From positions 553,564 to 593,004 of the forward strand of contig SWDM01000016.1 of NCBI GenBank assembly GCA_005116835.1: a stretch of DNA of 39,441 nucleotides, read 5' to 3'. The stretch comes from Nitrospira sp. (lineage in GTDB: Bacteria > Nitrospirota > Nitrospiria > Nitrospirales > Nitrospiraceae). Position 1 is the first letter of the stretch. Each line of letters starts with the position of its first letter. The notes under the pieces were generated by a model. That model worked only from the letters and a program-made list of their open reading frames with translations. It had not been told where the DNA came from and ran no database searches. Of this stretch, positions 23,354 to 32,316 are shown one piece after another. The position numbers and the translations under genes are program-made.

Positions 23354-26300
23354 TTATCTCATATACAGATACTGTAGTAATGCGACAACGCCGTAGAGCG
23401 AGGATTCAACGACCGGTTGTTGGTAGAAGGGCACAAACGCGCCTTTCTGGTTGGCCTCGACCTGGTCGATGATGTATTGGACTTGCTTCGCGCGAACTTC
23501 GTGGTCTTTGCCGAGACCGAGAGCTTGGATCATTTGCTTGCTCAGCCCAGCCAAAACCCCCTGCTTCGCCCGGTCGGCAGATCGATAGAGCAACAGGGCT
23601 CCGCTCAGCGCCAAGACGACATTCAACGCCCAAGCCAGCAGCAGTAACAGCGGGTAATTCCAAATATCGAAGTAGTCGTTGCGCGCAGCGATCATGATCA
23701 GTAAGGCGATGAAGGGGTACCGGATGAGGCGATTGACCGCTTCCGTCCGCCGGCTGATCAGGTCGATGCCGGCCAGGTACTTCAGCTTTTCAAACTCGGC
23801 CTTGTGGCTCTGGCTCAGTCCATACTCACGTAGGTACTCCTCCTGCACCTGCTCCGACCAGCCCCCGGTCGAGGCGCTCACCCAGCCCACCCACCGGCGG
23901 CACAACATCACCTCGTCGAACACCGCCAAATTCAATAACACCACGAGGCTCATGCTGATCAGCGTCATGACCACGTCCACTCGGCAGCTCAGCCATCCCC
24001 GACAGGGAATAATCATCTCTTCGTCAACGACCCAATGATCCAGGGAAATCATGATCGCGCCATACAATAGGAACAGGATCAGGACGCGAGCCGTTCGCTG
24101 CAGCGGGCCTGCTGCGTCGAGGTACCAGGACCAGGCTTGATCGACCGTCGTAGCAACTCTGGTGGCAACCGGATGGTAAACCCGCTGCACATTGGTCCAA
24201 CATGTCCTCAGGGTGAATCGGGAGCGAGGGCCCTGATCGATGCGGAATAAGAAATCTTCAGTGAGGTGGTCGCTGTTCTTCGTCAGATCGCGGGATCCTT
24301 TGACCAGGAAGACGAGGCACAACATCGCCACGAGAAGCCTGAGCCACTCACCGGGCCAAATGCTCACGCCAGCAGTCCATGAAAAGGGTTCGCCTTCATC
24401 ATGATGGGCCATGAGGGCTGTCCCGCCACCCATGCTCCAAAAGACTGCCGTTCCGAGCAAAATGATAAGACCGGCCACGGCGAACAGGCGCCAGGAGCGC
24501 GAGACCCACAGCCAGAGTCGCTGATTGGTCCATGCGAACGCCATTCCGACGAACAGCCCCATCCCGACCAGCGCCATTACGGTTGCATTGCCGGGGCTGG
24601 TGCCCTGCTTCAGCTGACCCTGATTGTCCGAATGCTCAAGGTCTGCGCGCAAAGGATGGATCGTTCTCACGCCTTCAACATCGACGACGCTTAAGTCCAC
24701 CGCGCCCTCTCGCCCCACTTCGAAGATCCGAGGATGTTCAGCTGCATCGTAGATCCGATCTTCCGGGGTCAGCGCCACGTGATATCCCGCGGAGCAGGGC
24801 GCTGCCGATGTCTGCCGATCTCCCGACGCGCGGCAGGCCACATGATTCACCGCCCGGAGCACAGCGAAGTAGGTGGCCGTTTGATAGCTGCTCCGAAACG
24901 GCGGGACATCGCGTTGCAATCCTCCCTCCAACTGCAATCCAAACGGCGAGGCCACAACCATGTTCCTGGTCCACTTGTACTCGCTGGCGTGGAGATGGCG
25001 CGCATCGAGATCGACGGTGAAGAACACTGCGTGCGGAAAAGCCGGCCGGAGCGCTTTGAGAATGAGCAACGCATCGTAGGGATCCGTGCCCAGGATGCCG
25101 ATCGCTTTAGCCCCTTCTCCTTCGTCTTGGATCCTCGAGGCCAAGGCGCGCACATAATCGAGTTGACTCGTGCCTTCGGGACGTTCCTTCAGGCCTCCGG
25201 CCAGAATGTCCTTCGCTGTCTCATTGGTTTTGGGTTTCTCGCCTCGCCCCGTTTGCACCCTGTCGTCGCCCGGCACTTCGCCATCGAGACCGCTGAGATA
25301 GCTGTACCGGAAGATGTTCAAGGTCAGGGACTCATAGTCCGCCGATCGTTGGATCTGTAAGTCGATTGCGCGCGGGACGGTGGGACACCAGGCCTTGATC
25401 GTCGCCGGCACCTGAATCTGCTTCAGCTCAGTATCCGTAAATGTCGCCACTTTCGCGCAAGCAGCCGCGCGGAACTCGATGGGCAATGCCCGGCCATAGA
25501 AGGAATCCCACTCCCCAATAAGAATCACCGCATCCCAACCGAGCCGAACTTGGCGGCGCTCTAATTCCTCGATCAGCGTATCGAATAGCCGGTCGTCGGA
25601 TCCAATCCCATAGACGAGCCGTATATTTGCAGCAGCCAGACGATGGAAAAACTCTTGCTCGCAAGCTTCATAGATCTGGCACGCAGAACCCTTCCCCCCT
25701 CCTTGCTTCAGCCCATAGGCCAAGATCCCTTTCATCGCGCTGGCCCATGGCGAATAGAGCTCGATGGTCCCGTCCCTATTCGGCCAGACCCCCACCCCTT
25801 CATGGGGCTCAGCGTATAAAGTTCCGGCCTCATCCAGGAGATGACGCAGGGCGGAGGAACTGCGTGGCCCCACCAGCTTGAACGTAACGGCCTGTTGCAA
25901 TGCCGGATTCAGACGGACCAGTTTGCGCCGGTCGTCGGTCAGGAGACATTCGCTTTTCTGTTTCGATTCTTCGCACACCAGGGTCTGTGACAACGAGGTC
26001 AGGGTGGCCAAGAGACCTCGGCTGAGAGCGTCATCGGGAATCCAGATCACCAGGGTGTTCTGAGCGCGACCCTGTCCTTTGCCACAGACTCTCGTCTTGC
26101 GGAGCTGATACCACTCATACGGCAACACATGACCGGCGCCCTGACCGTCTCCTTCGATGAACGAAAGGTGCCCCTCGTCCTCCGGAACATAGCAGGCTAC
26201 GCCCAGCGCGGTGCCGACCGCATAGCGATCTCGAAGGCGGGATTCCGTACTCTCCGCATAGGGATCGCCGCTCATGGTCACCAGCAAAACTGTAATCTGC

Positions 26301-26632
26301 TCACCCTTCTTGACTCGGTCGGTCAACGCGAGCCTCAAGGGTCTCAGACGCTGCGTGAGGGAGGATTCAGCTGACTGGCTGGACGAGGACTTGGGCAACC
26401 CGAGTGCCGGAGGCGGAGCTTCTTTCTTGCCCCGCTGTACTGCTGCCACAGGATCTTCCCACAGCCGCGCGCGAACCGATTGCTCACCAGTGGTCTGTTT
26501 CACATCCAACCCGCCCCCGACCGGCCGCGAACTACGCAACGGCTCTTTCACTAACAGCACGCCGGCGAGCGCAACCGCGAGGGTGACCACCCCCACGAGT
26601 GCGAGCTTCGATTCTCCGCTTCCTTTTGCCAT
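23354..26632 (-). CDS. 1092-residue membrane protein, family not recognised
   Basis: I do not recognise this protein as a named family. It starts with a membrane anchor (about 10-28) and has a large extracytoplasmic region (about 30-680). That region alternates strands and helices in a way that recalls periplasmic type 1 ligand-binding folds (VRLGWDAVILIGEW; GAKAIGILGTDPYDALLILKALRPAFPHAVFFTVDL). Then come about eight hydrophobic segments: 683-701, 715-735, 763-778, 847-865, 884-906, 972-983, 990-1015 and 1078-1090. Loops are rich in Arg and Trp. Several cysteines in the exported part (about 147, 183, 220, 229, 318, 324) could form disulfides. It heads an operon with two hydrolases (10-nt gap). 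A receptor or transporter role is only a possibility. Confidence 0.8.
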   Translation of the reverse strand: MAKGSGESKLALVGVVTLAVALAGVLLVKEPLRSSRPVGGGLDVKQTTGEQSVRARLWEDPVAAVQRGKKEAPPPALGLPKSSSSQSAESSLTQRLRPLRLALTDRVKKGEQITVLLVTMSGDPYAESTESRLRDRYAVGTALGVACYVPEDEGHLSFIEGDGQGAGHVLPYEWYQLRKTRVCGKGQGRAQNTLVIWIPDDALSRGLLATLTSLSQTLVCEESKQKSECLLTDDRRKLVRLNPALQQAVTFKLVGPRSSSALRHLLDEAGTLYAEPHEGVGVWPNRDGTIELYSPWASAMKGILAYGLKQGGGKGSACQIYEACEQEFFHRLAAANIRLVYGIGSDDRLFDTLIEELERRQVRLGWDAVILIGEWDSFYGRALPIEFRAAACAKVATFTDTELKQIQVPATIKAWCPTVPRAIDLQIQRSADYESLTLNIFRYSYLSGLDGEVPGDDRVQTGRGEKPKTNETAKDILAGGLKERPEGTSQLDYVRALASRIQDEGEGAKAIGILGTDPYDALLILKALRPAFPHAVFFTVDLDARHLHASEYKWTRNMVVASPFGLQLEGGLQRDVPPFRSSYQTATYFAVLRAVNHVACRASGDRQTSAAPCSAGYHVALTPEDRIYDAAEHPRIFEVGREGAVDLSVVDVEGVRTIHPLRADLEHSDNQGQLKQGTSPGNATVMALVGMGLFVGMAFAWTNQRLWLWVSRSWRLFAVAGLIILLGTAVFWSMGGGTALMAHHDEGEPFSWTAGVSIWPGEWLRLLVAMLCLVFLVKGSRDLTKNSDHLTEDFLFRIDQGPRSRFTLRTCWTNVQRVYHPVATRVATTVDQAWSWYLDAAGPLQRTARVLILFLLYGAIMISLDHWVVDEEMIIPCRGWLSCRVDVVMTLISMSLVVLLNLAVFDEVMLCRRWVGWVSASTGGWSEQVQEEYLREYGLSQSHKAEFEKLKYLAGIDLISRRTEAVNRLIRYPFIALLIMIAARNDYFDIWNYPLLLLLAWALNVVLALSGALLLYRSADRAKQGVLAGLSKQMIQALGLGKDHEVRAKQVQYIIDQVEANQKGAFVPFYQQPVVESSLYGVVALLQYLYMR

Positions 26633-26747
26633 CGTACGATCCGCTGTCTGTGATTAGCCGCGGGAAATAGCCGCCGTTCCGATTCCCCTGAGACCGGTAC
26701 GGCCACTGTACAACAGACAGTGAGGGGCACTGCAAGGCGGGAATGGG

Positions 26748-28223
26748 CTAGGAACTACAACTGACCGAGAGGTGTTTCCCCCAGTTGGGGGGCGGAGCAG
26801 CATAGGCGTCCATACCTGGCTGATCGCTGTAGGGATTTTGCAGCAGGGTGAGCAACCGATCGATCTCTGAAAAGTCCTTCTTCTGCGCCTTCTCGATGGC
26901 AGTCTGTGCCAAATAGTTCCGAAGCACGTATTTGGGATTGACGCGGTGCATGTGGACCATGCGGTCCTCGTCTCGGCTGCCCTCTTGGCGCAACCGATCC
27001 TTGTATCGTAGAGCCCACTGGTCAAATGCGCCACGATCCAGAAAGAAGTCGCGGAGCGGTTCGTTCAGCGATTCAGTCCCGGCTTGAAACAGTCCCAAGG
27101 TTCGAAAGAAATTCGTGTAATCGACATGGTGCAGCTGCATGAGCGCCAAAAGGTCTTGGATGAGCGACGCATCCTCCTCCTTCGTCTCAATGAGTCCATA
27201 CTTGGCTCTCATTAACTCCATGTACCGTCCTTCGCAGATAGGGGTGTAACGGTCGAGCGCAGCTTTCAGGTCTTCTTTTTCGGCCAAAGGGAGCAGCGCC
27301 TGCGCAAGACAGCTGAGATTCCAGAGACCGATATAGGGCTGTTGATTGAAGGCATAGCGGCCATTGTGATCTGAGTGGTTGCAGATGAAACCGGGATCGT
27401 AGTCATCGATGAACCCAAATGGACCGTAATCGAGCGTGATGCCAAGGATCGACATGTTGTCGGTGTTCATCACGCCGTGCGCCCAGCCGACAGCCTGCCA
27501 TTGCGCGATCAGCCTTGCGGTACGCTCGACGACCTCGGAAAAGAATTTGAGGTACTTGTCCGGCACATTGACGAGATGAGGATAGTGTTGCGCGATCACG
27601 TAGTCGGCCAGCACCTTGAGCTGTTCATGCTGCTTCCGATAGTAGAGGATCTCGAAGGAGCCAAACCGCACATGAGACGGCGCCATCCGCACGAGCATTG
27701 CGCCAGTCTCGATCTGCTCGCGATAGACTTGGTGATCGCTGCCGACGATGCAGAGCGCCCTCGTCGTGGGAATGCCGAGACCGTGCATCGCTTCGCTACA
27801 GAGATACTCCCGGATGGTCGAACGCAGCACCGCACGGCCATCTCCCTCTCGCGAAAACGGCGTAAGCCCCGCCCCTTTTAGATGCAGATCCCACTTCTCG
27901 CCCCGCTCGTTTCGTACCTCTCCAAGGAGAATGGCGCGCCCATCTCCTAACTGCGGGACGTAGACCCCAAACTGGTGGCCGGAGTAGAGCATCGCCAGCG
28001 GATCCATCCCTGGGGCGAGCATGCTCCCGCCGAACACCGCGGCAAACTCCGGTCGCTTCGCTTGCTCCGGATCCAGATCAATCAGTTCGGCTGCGGCGGG
28101 ATTGAAGCTAATGAGATGAGGCGGTTCGGTAAACGGGGTCGGCAGGAGCTTCGCATAGAGCGATTCGGGCAGGCGGGCATAGGTATTGTCGAAGGTAAGG
28201 GTTTCCAGATGGCGCTTGGTCAT
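26748..28223 (-). CDS. selO: Protein adenylyltransferase SelO (YdiU)
   Basis: A 491-residue pseudokinase-fold enzyme that transfers AMP from ATP to Ser/Thr/Tyr of target proteins, known to act in redox stress. Conserved segments are YSGHQFGVYVPQLGDGRA (from about 80), HLKGAGLTPFSREGDGRAVL (Lys 116), WAHGVMNTDNMSILG (about 247-261) and DYGPFGFIDDYDP. The C-terminus ends SVSCSS, the position where the animal protein has selenocysteine, so this is the cysteine form. The gene is co-directional with DUF2294 upstream (39-nt gap) and the 1092-residue membrane protein gene downstream (115-nt gap). Whether all are one transcript is open. The window also holds a Fic AMP-transferase at its far end. Confidence 0.95.
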   Translation of the reverse strand: MTKRHLETLTFDNTYARLPESLYAKLLPTPFTEPPHLISFNPAAAELIDLDPEQAKRPEFAAVFGGSMLAPGMDPLAMLYSGHQFGVYVPQLGDGRAILLGEVRNERGEKWDLHLKGAGLTPFSREGDGRAVLRSTIREYLCSEAMHGLGIPTTRALCIVGSDHQVYREQIETGAMLVRMAPSHVRFGSFEILYYRKQHEQLKVLADYVIAQHYPHLVNVPDKYLKFFSEVVERTARLIAQWQAVGWAHGVMNTDNMSILGITLDYGPFGFIDDYDPGFICNHSDHNGRYAFNQQPYIGLWNLSCLAQALLPLAEKEDLKAALDRYTPICEGRYMELMRAKYGLIETKEEDASLIQDLLALMQLHHVDYTNFFRTLGLFQAGTESLNEPLRDFFLDRGAFDQWALRYKDRLRQEGSRDEDRMVHMHRVNPKYVLRNYLAQTAIEKAQKKDFSEIDRLLTLLQNPYSDQPGMDAYAAPPPNWGKHLSVSCSS

Positions 28224-28262
28224 GGGTGTAACGTACCGGGCTTGGCAGGCTACCGGCCTGTT

Positions 28263-28607
28263 CTATCGAGTCACGACATGGATATCGCGATCGACCGTGA
28301 AGACGAACACCCGTTCGCCGATTTGCACATCGATATCGGTAAAGAGCGCGAGTGTTTTGGCGCCGGTGATTTCGCTCACTTGCTCGCAGAGTTTGTCCCG
28401 GCCCAGGGCGATCAAGTTCTGCCGCAACCGCTTCACCATATCGACGCCTTCCACCGTTTTAGCCAGCTGACGTTCGGCCGGGGTCAGCACCCCCTTGAGC
28501 CGGACCACGACGAGATCCCGTACGATAAATGCTCGTACTTCATCTGGTCCTCGGCCCATGAATTCCTGTTCAAACTTGATGATGGCATTGCGGATAGCGT
28601 TTTCCAT
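28263..28607 (-). CDS. DUF2294 (YbcI-like) protein
   Basis: A 114-residue protein matching DUF2294: FEQEFMGRGPDEVRAFIVRD near the N-terminus (about 13-32), LVVVRLKGVLTPAE, and a C-terminal half with the DVQIGERVFVFTVD pattern. The family is small, soluble and without known biochemical activity. In Bacillus subtilis the family member YbcI is encoded in the same cluster as the DabA homologue YbcC (from memory of that locus). Here too the gene sits beside a dab locus, divergently, with 574 nt between the start codons. A role with inorganic carbon uptake is therefore an inference from repeated neighbourhood. An ATG at 28607 opens the frame. Confidence 0.85.
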   Translation of the reverse strand: MENAIRNAIIKFEQEFMGRGPDEVRAFIVRDLVVVRLKGVLTPAERQLAKTVEGVDMVKRLRQNLIALGRDKLCEQVSEITGAKTLALFTDIDVQIGERVFVFTVDRDIHVVTR

Positions 28608-28804
28608 GTGTTGTCCTAATCTGATTACGACCGATATCTCATGTTCCGTAGTCCAAGCCGCTGACTGAGGAAAACCTCAGTTACGCGCAAGCCCCACGAC
28701 GATCTTGACATGGTGATGGTGCAAGAATGAATTTCGCATTATAAGGGGCGCTGGCTTCCCTGAACAAGAGCTGCAAGTTCTTTGTATCCGATCGATCTCG
28801 CAGC

Positions 28805-28880
28805 CTAGCCCGCATGATTCATGGCGGTTCGTGGCGAAATCGCGATTGCAGCAGAAGCGCTCATGAATCATGCGGGCTAG
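28805..28880. mobile_element. Short MITE-like element, 76 bp
   Basis: Perfect 19-bp terminal inverted repeats CTAGCCCGCATGATTCATG, extended by one C/G pair outside. Only 38 nt lie between them, and these match the two inner ends of the 196-bp element at 10694-10889. It is a centre-deleted derivative inserted between DUF2294 and dabB. Confidence 0.85.
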
Positions 28881-28931
28881 GGCTTTAGGACCATTGTTTG
28901 ATGGCTGAGAGAACCATTTTTTTCTCAGCGC

Positions 28932-28958
28932 TTGACGGCGGTCTACAGAACGTATTAT
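28932..28958 (+). promoter_or_regulatory. Possible promoter for the dab operon
   Basis: TTGACG and TATTAT on the plus strand, separated by only 15 nt. Both boxes are good but the spacing is short of the usual 16-18. It lies about 220 nt before the dabB start. Prediction by eye. Confidence 0.3.
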
Positions 28959-29089
28959 TGATGTCGCTAGATTTCATCGTACGTCGGTTTCTCCTGTCTC
29001 GGGAATTTTCGATCACAGGGGGCCACCGACTCCGACTGTCACAGGCCGTAGGGTGACCGGCGATTCGCTAGAATGGCCGGTTGTAGTAC

Positions 29090-29150
29090 AAGCCAACTCG
29101 AGTAACCTCGACTAGCTATCGGGGACCTCGGTTGGCTTTTGTGTTTTCTA
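29090..29150 (+). terminator. Terminator-like or attenuator hairpin in the dabB leader
   Basis: AGCCAACTCGAG (29091-29102) pairs with CTCGGTTGGCT (29127-29137) with one bulged base, around a loop of about 24 nt. TTTTGTGTTTT follows directly. The shape is that of an intrinsic terminator. It lies upstream of dabB with no plus-strand gene before it, so it could attenuate the dab transcript instead of ending another gene. Confidence 0.5.
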
Positions 29151-29181
29151 GCAACCGACACGCGAATGTGATGAGGTACCG

Positions 29182-31009
29182 TTGTCTCCTGTTGTCCTAG
29201 TTCCGTTGCTCCCGCTCCTTGCGTCGCTCATCGTGCTGGTGGGCGATGAGGGATCGAGGAATCTGCGAGCCAAGATCGCGGCCTTTCCCATCTACGCTAC
29301 CTTTCTCGGCGCCATCGCGACCCTGTGGCTTGTGGCGACGGAGGGCCCTATCACCATTCGTTTCTACGACCCAGCTTCTCTCGCGACTCTGGCCTTTCCT
29401 ATCGGCTTCTACATCGACCGACTGAGCGCGGTCATGATGGTGCTGATCGCCGGTGTCGGCACCGTCATCTTCACCTATTCCATCGGCCACATGTATCAGG
29501 ATCTCCATGATCGCCGGTTTCTGGCGCTCATCGGCCTCACGATCTCTGTTCTGCTCTGCATGGTGTCCAGTGTCAACCTCATGATGCTGTTCCTGGTCTG
29601 GCAAGTCATCAGCTGTCTGCTCTATCTGCTCGCCCACAATCATTCCCACGAGGCGACGCGCAAGGGCGCCGTCAGAACCTTTACACTCTTGAGAGTCGGC
29701 GATGTGGCCTTTCTGTCCGGTATCGTGCTCGCCTATCAGCTCTACGGCACGTTGGAATTCCAGCCGCTATTCGCCAAAGCAGCCGAATCGCCCGTCATGC
29801 TCTCGCCTTGGCCTGGTATCGAGATCGGCGGGACGACGGGAATCGCGCTGCTCCTCTTCATTGGAGCTATGAGTAAGTCGGCCCAGTTCCCTCTGTTTAT
29901 CTGGCTCCCCGGCTATCTCTATGCGCCAACCCCTGCGACGGCCCTGCTGCATGCGGGGATCATCAATGCCGGCGGATTTCTCATCAACCGCCTGGCCCCG
30001 CTCTTCGGTTTGAGCCCGACTACGCTGCATGTGGCGCTGGTGGTCGGGGCACTCACGGCGATCCTCGGCGCGACCATGATGCTAGTTCAGAACGATATCA
30101 AGAACACCCTCGGTTTTTCGACGATCGGGCAGATGGGCTATATGATCATGGAGTGCGGGTTGGGCGCCTTCTCGCTGGCTGTCTTCCATCTCATCGCCCA
30201 CGGACTGTTCAAGGCCACGATGTTCCTGAATTCCGGGAACGTGATCCACAAGGCCCGCCAGGAACCGGCATTCCCCCATGCGGACCCCCACGCGGAAGAA
30301 CAGGAATTCTCACGCCTGACTTGGTTTACGGGATTCGCGACCACGCTGCTGATTCCACTGCTGATTCTCCTCGTGACCCACGGCGTGCTGCACATCCCCC
30401 TGCTGGAATCGCAAGGGACCGTGATCTTCCTGTTTTTTATCTGGGTCACGTCCTCTCAAGCCATCTTGACCCTTATCCGCCTCCCTGCTGATTCTCCTCG
30501 TGACCCACGGCGTGCTGCACATCCCCCTGCTGGAATCGCAAGGGACCGTGATCTTCCTGTTTTTTATCTGGGTCACGTCCTCTCAAGCCATCTTGACCCT
30601 TATCCGCCTCCGCGCCGTCGCGTCCTGGAAGGTCTCCGTGGCGATGTTGCTGATCCTGCTCTTCGTCGTGTTTGTCTATCTGTTCGCCGTCGAGTCCTTC
30701 ACCGCCTTCCTCTATCCGAATCCGGGGGAGGTGGCGGCCTATTTCCACGCGGCGGCGCTCCCCAATTGGCTCTTTGATGGTCTCATCGGCGGCACGGCCC
30801 TGGTGATCATTTCCGGGTGGTTCTATATCTATGCCCAAGCCCATGGCCAGACAATGTGGGTGCCAAGCTTGGCGGAAGGCCTCCGTCTCCGTCTGTATGT
30901 ATTGTTCATGAACCGGCTCTATGCCGATGAGTGTTATCAAACACTCGGTCGAGCAGTCATGCGTGTCGCCTATCGAATCGACAAACGCGTTGCACGGTGG
31001 TCGGAATGA
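29182..31009 (+). pseudogene. dabB: dabB (NuoL-like proton channel of DAB), broken by tandem duplication
   Basis: A TTG start at 29182 follows GATGAGG at 5-nt spacing. Residues 1-434 read as a NuoL/MrpA-type proton channel of the DabB group: VWQVISCLLYLLAHN, SKSAQFPLFIWLPGYLYAPT, ALLHAGIINAGGFL, NDIKNTLGFSTIGQMGYM and FHLIAHGLFKATMFL. A 127-bp exact tandem duplication (30358-30484, 30485-30611) then shifts the frame. The first frame runs on to a stop at 30777 with an unrelated tail, and the native C-terminus continues in the other frame to the TGA at 31009. With one copy removed the protein would be 566 residues, normal for DabB. It normally couples ion flow to DabA. Its stop overlaps the next ATG (ATGA). 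An assembly error is possible. Confidence 0.9.
30358..30611 (+). repeat. Exact 127-bp tandem duplication inside dabB
   Basis: Two copies, 30358-30484 and 30485-30611, with no mismatch seen by eye. The unit starts CTGCTGATTCTCCTCGTGAC and ends CTTATCCGCCTCC. 127 is not a multiple of three, so the reading frame changes by one after the first copy. Removing either copy restores a single open frame. Confidence 0.97.
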
Positions 31010-32316
31010 CGGACATCGTCCTAACTCCGTTGCTGCTGGCTGCGATTCCCCTTATCGGAGCGATACTGGGCTTCGCCGTCTGGTCTCAACCCCTCAAGCT
31101 GAAGATCTGGTCGATTGTTGTGACCGGGCTGAGCCTCCTGGCTGTCATCGGAATGTCCTGGCATCGCACCGAAACGGCTGAGGGACAACTTTTCCTCTAT
31201 CTCCTCCCACTGGCCGCCGGCATCTCTCTCTTGGGAGGGCCTGTTCACCTGCAACATCGGCTCTCCTGGATCTTGACCCTGCTGTTTCTGGGGTTAGGAT
31301 TGGGCATCCTCACGAGCCAACAGGTTGTGGGCCAGATCGTGCTGGTTCTACTCCTTGGTCTCATTACCTTCCTCCTCTACTGGCATCACAATCCGTTTTG
31401 GCCTAGATCCTGGTGGGGGATCGGCGCCTATGGTCTTGGGACCCTCTGTGCCGGACTCGCTGTGATCGCAAGCCCTCCTGTCTCCACACTGGCTTCCCTA
31501 CTAACCTGCGCCATCCTGCTGCCACTCGTGCCGCTCCATCAAGGGTACGTGAGCGCGCTCACACGATTGCCGGGCAGTTTGCCGTCGTTCATTGTGCTGC
31601 TGCTCCCTGCCATAGGATTCCATTGTCTCGCCACGATCATCCCGATGGTACCGGATGTCGCGATTTCAACGGTGACGGTGTTGGCCTTGGTGGGTGCCCT
31701 CTACGGTTCGGTCAAGGCGCTGGCGCAATCGCGCGTCAGATTGCTCCTCGCCTATGGCAGCCTCTCGTTCTTTTCCATACTCTGGTGGTTTATGGTCGTA
31801 TCGCGAACTGTCATGCCTCAGGCTGTGGTCTTTCTGGGCGCCGTGGCACTCGTGACGAGCGGCCTGTTACTGTCTTGGCAAGTCGTCCGTACGCGCTACG
31901 GGGACGATGTGGATCCGCAGGCCATCAGCGGGCTTGTCAGGAGAATGCCGCAATTCGCCGTCCTGTTCTCACTCCTGGCGCTGGCGGCTATGGGCCTGCC
32001 CCCATTCGGTGTCTTTGCCGGCTTCATCGGGATGCTTCTTACCGCCTCTCTCACATCGTCTGTCGCCCTGCTTGTCCTCATGGTTGCCTGGCTGGCAGCA
32101 TCCTGGTACATCCTTGACATGGTGCAACAGTTACTGTTTGGCCGGGAACGATCGGACCTCCGGTATGAAGATCTTCGCCGCTCGGAACTCGCGTCTCTTC
32201 TGTTAGTCGTGCTGATTGTCATCGCGCTAGGTGTTGCGCCGGCCAGCCTATTCGGTATCGCGCAACCATCGCCGAGCGGTGGAGCCGTCAAGGAATCCGT
32301 CTCATGGAATCGCTAG
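31006..32316 (+). CDS. Second NuoM/NuoL-like membrane subunit of the dab operon, degenerate
   Basis: The ATG at 31006 overlaps the dabB stop (ATGA), which fixes the start. The 436-residue product has about a dozen hydrophobic helices. Recognisable antiporter-family segments are PLVPLHQGYVSALTRLPGSL (where relatives have a W-L-P-x-A-h segment), ALAQSRVRLLLAYGSLSFFS (relatives: D-I-K-x-L-L-A-Y-S-S) and MGLPPFGVFAGFIGML. The lysine expected in the helix after the PLH motif is absent (VLLLPAIGFH), as is the acidic residue in GLPPFGVFAGF. Such residues carry protons in NuoL/M/N, so this subunit may be structural. It overlaps dabA by 13 nt. I know no standard name; the two-subunit DabA-DabB system lacks it. 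Confidence 0.82.
   Translation: MTDIVLTPLLLAAIPLIGAILGFAVWSQPLKLKIWSIVVTGLSLLAVIGMSWHRTETAEGQLFLYLLPLAAGISLLGGPVHLQHRLSWILTLLFLGLGLGILTSQQVVGQIVLVLLLGLITFLLYWHHNPFWPRSWWGIGAYGLGTLCAGLAVIASPPVSTLASLLTCAILLPLVPLHQGYVSALTRLPGSLPSFIVLLLPAIGFHCLATIIPMVPDVAISTVTVLALVGALYGSVKALAQSRVRLLLAYGSLSFFSILWWFMVVSRTVMPQAVVFLGAVALVTSGLLLSWQVVRTRYGDDVDPQAISGLVRRMPQFAVLFSLLALAAMGLPPFGVFAGFIGMLLTASLTSSVALLVLMVAWLAASWYILDMVQQLLFGRERSDLRYEDLRRSELASLLLVVLIVIALGVAPASLFGIAQPSPSGGAVKESVSWNR

Larger units (their letters stand above)
28608..29181. other. Divergent regulatory region between DUF2294 and dabB
   Basis: This 574-nt gap holds no gene. It contains a 7-bp hairpin (ACTGAGG/CCTCAGT, 28664-28681), a shortened MITE-like element (28805-28880), a GCTGAG/CTCAGC hairpin around a T-run (28904-28929), a weak promoter candidate (28932-28958) and a terminator-like structure (29090-29150). 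The density of structure suggests regulated expression of the dab operon. Confidence 0.55.

Noticed and set aside
24734-25360. Plus-strand ORF opposite the 1092-residue membrane protein gene
   Set aside because: It is a shadow frame of a high-GC gene; it has no start signal or recognisable domain.
28932-28958. Confident sigma70 promoter for dab
   Set aside because: The 15-nt spacing is too short to be confident, so it is listed only as a weak candidate.
29041-29150. tRNA or riboswitch in the dab leader
   Set aside because: No cloverleaf or known riboswitch consensus could be drawn; only a terminator-like stem is supported.
30358-30611. Programmed ribosomal frameshift in dabB
   Set aside because: The frame change coincides exactly with a 127-bp duplication, and there is no slippery sequence needed to explain it.
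29182-32316. Part of a complex I (nuo) operon
   Set aside because: No other nuo subunits are present; the neighbour is a DUF2309/DabA gene, and the motifs fit the DabB group.
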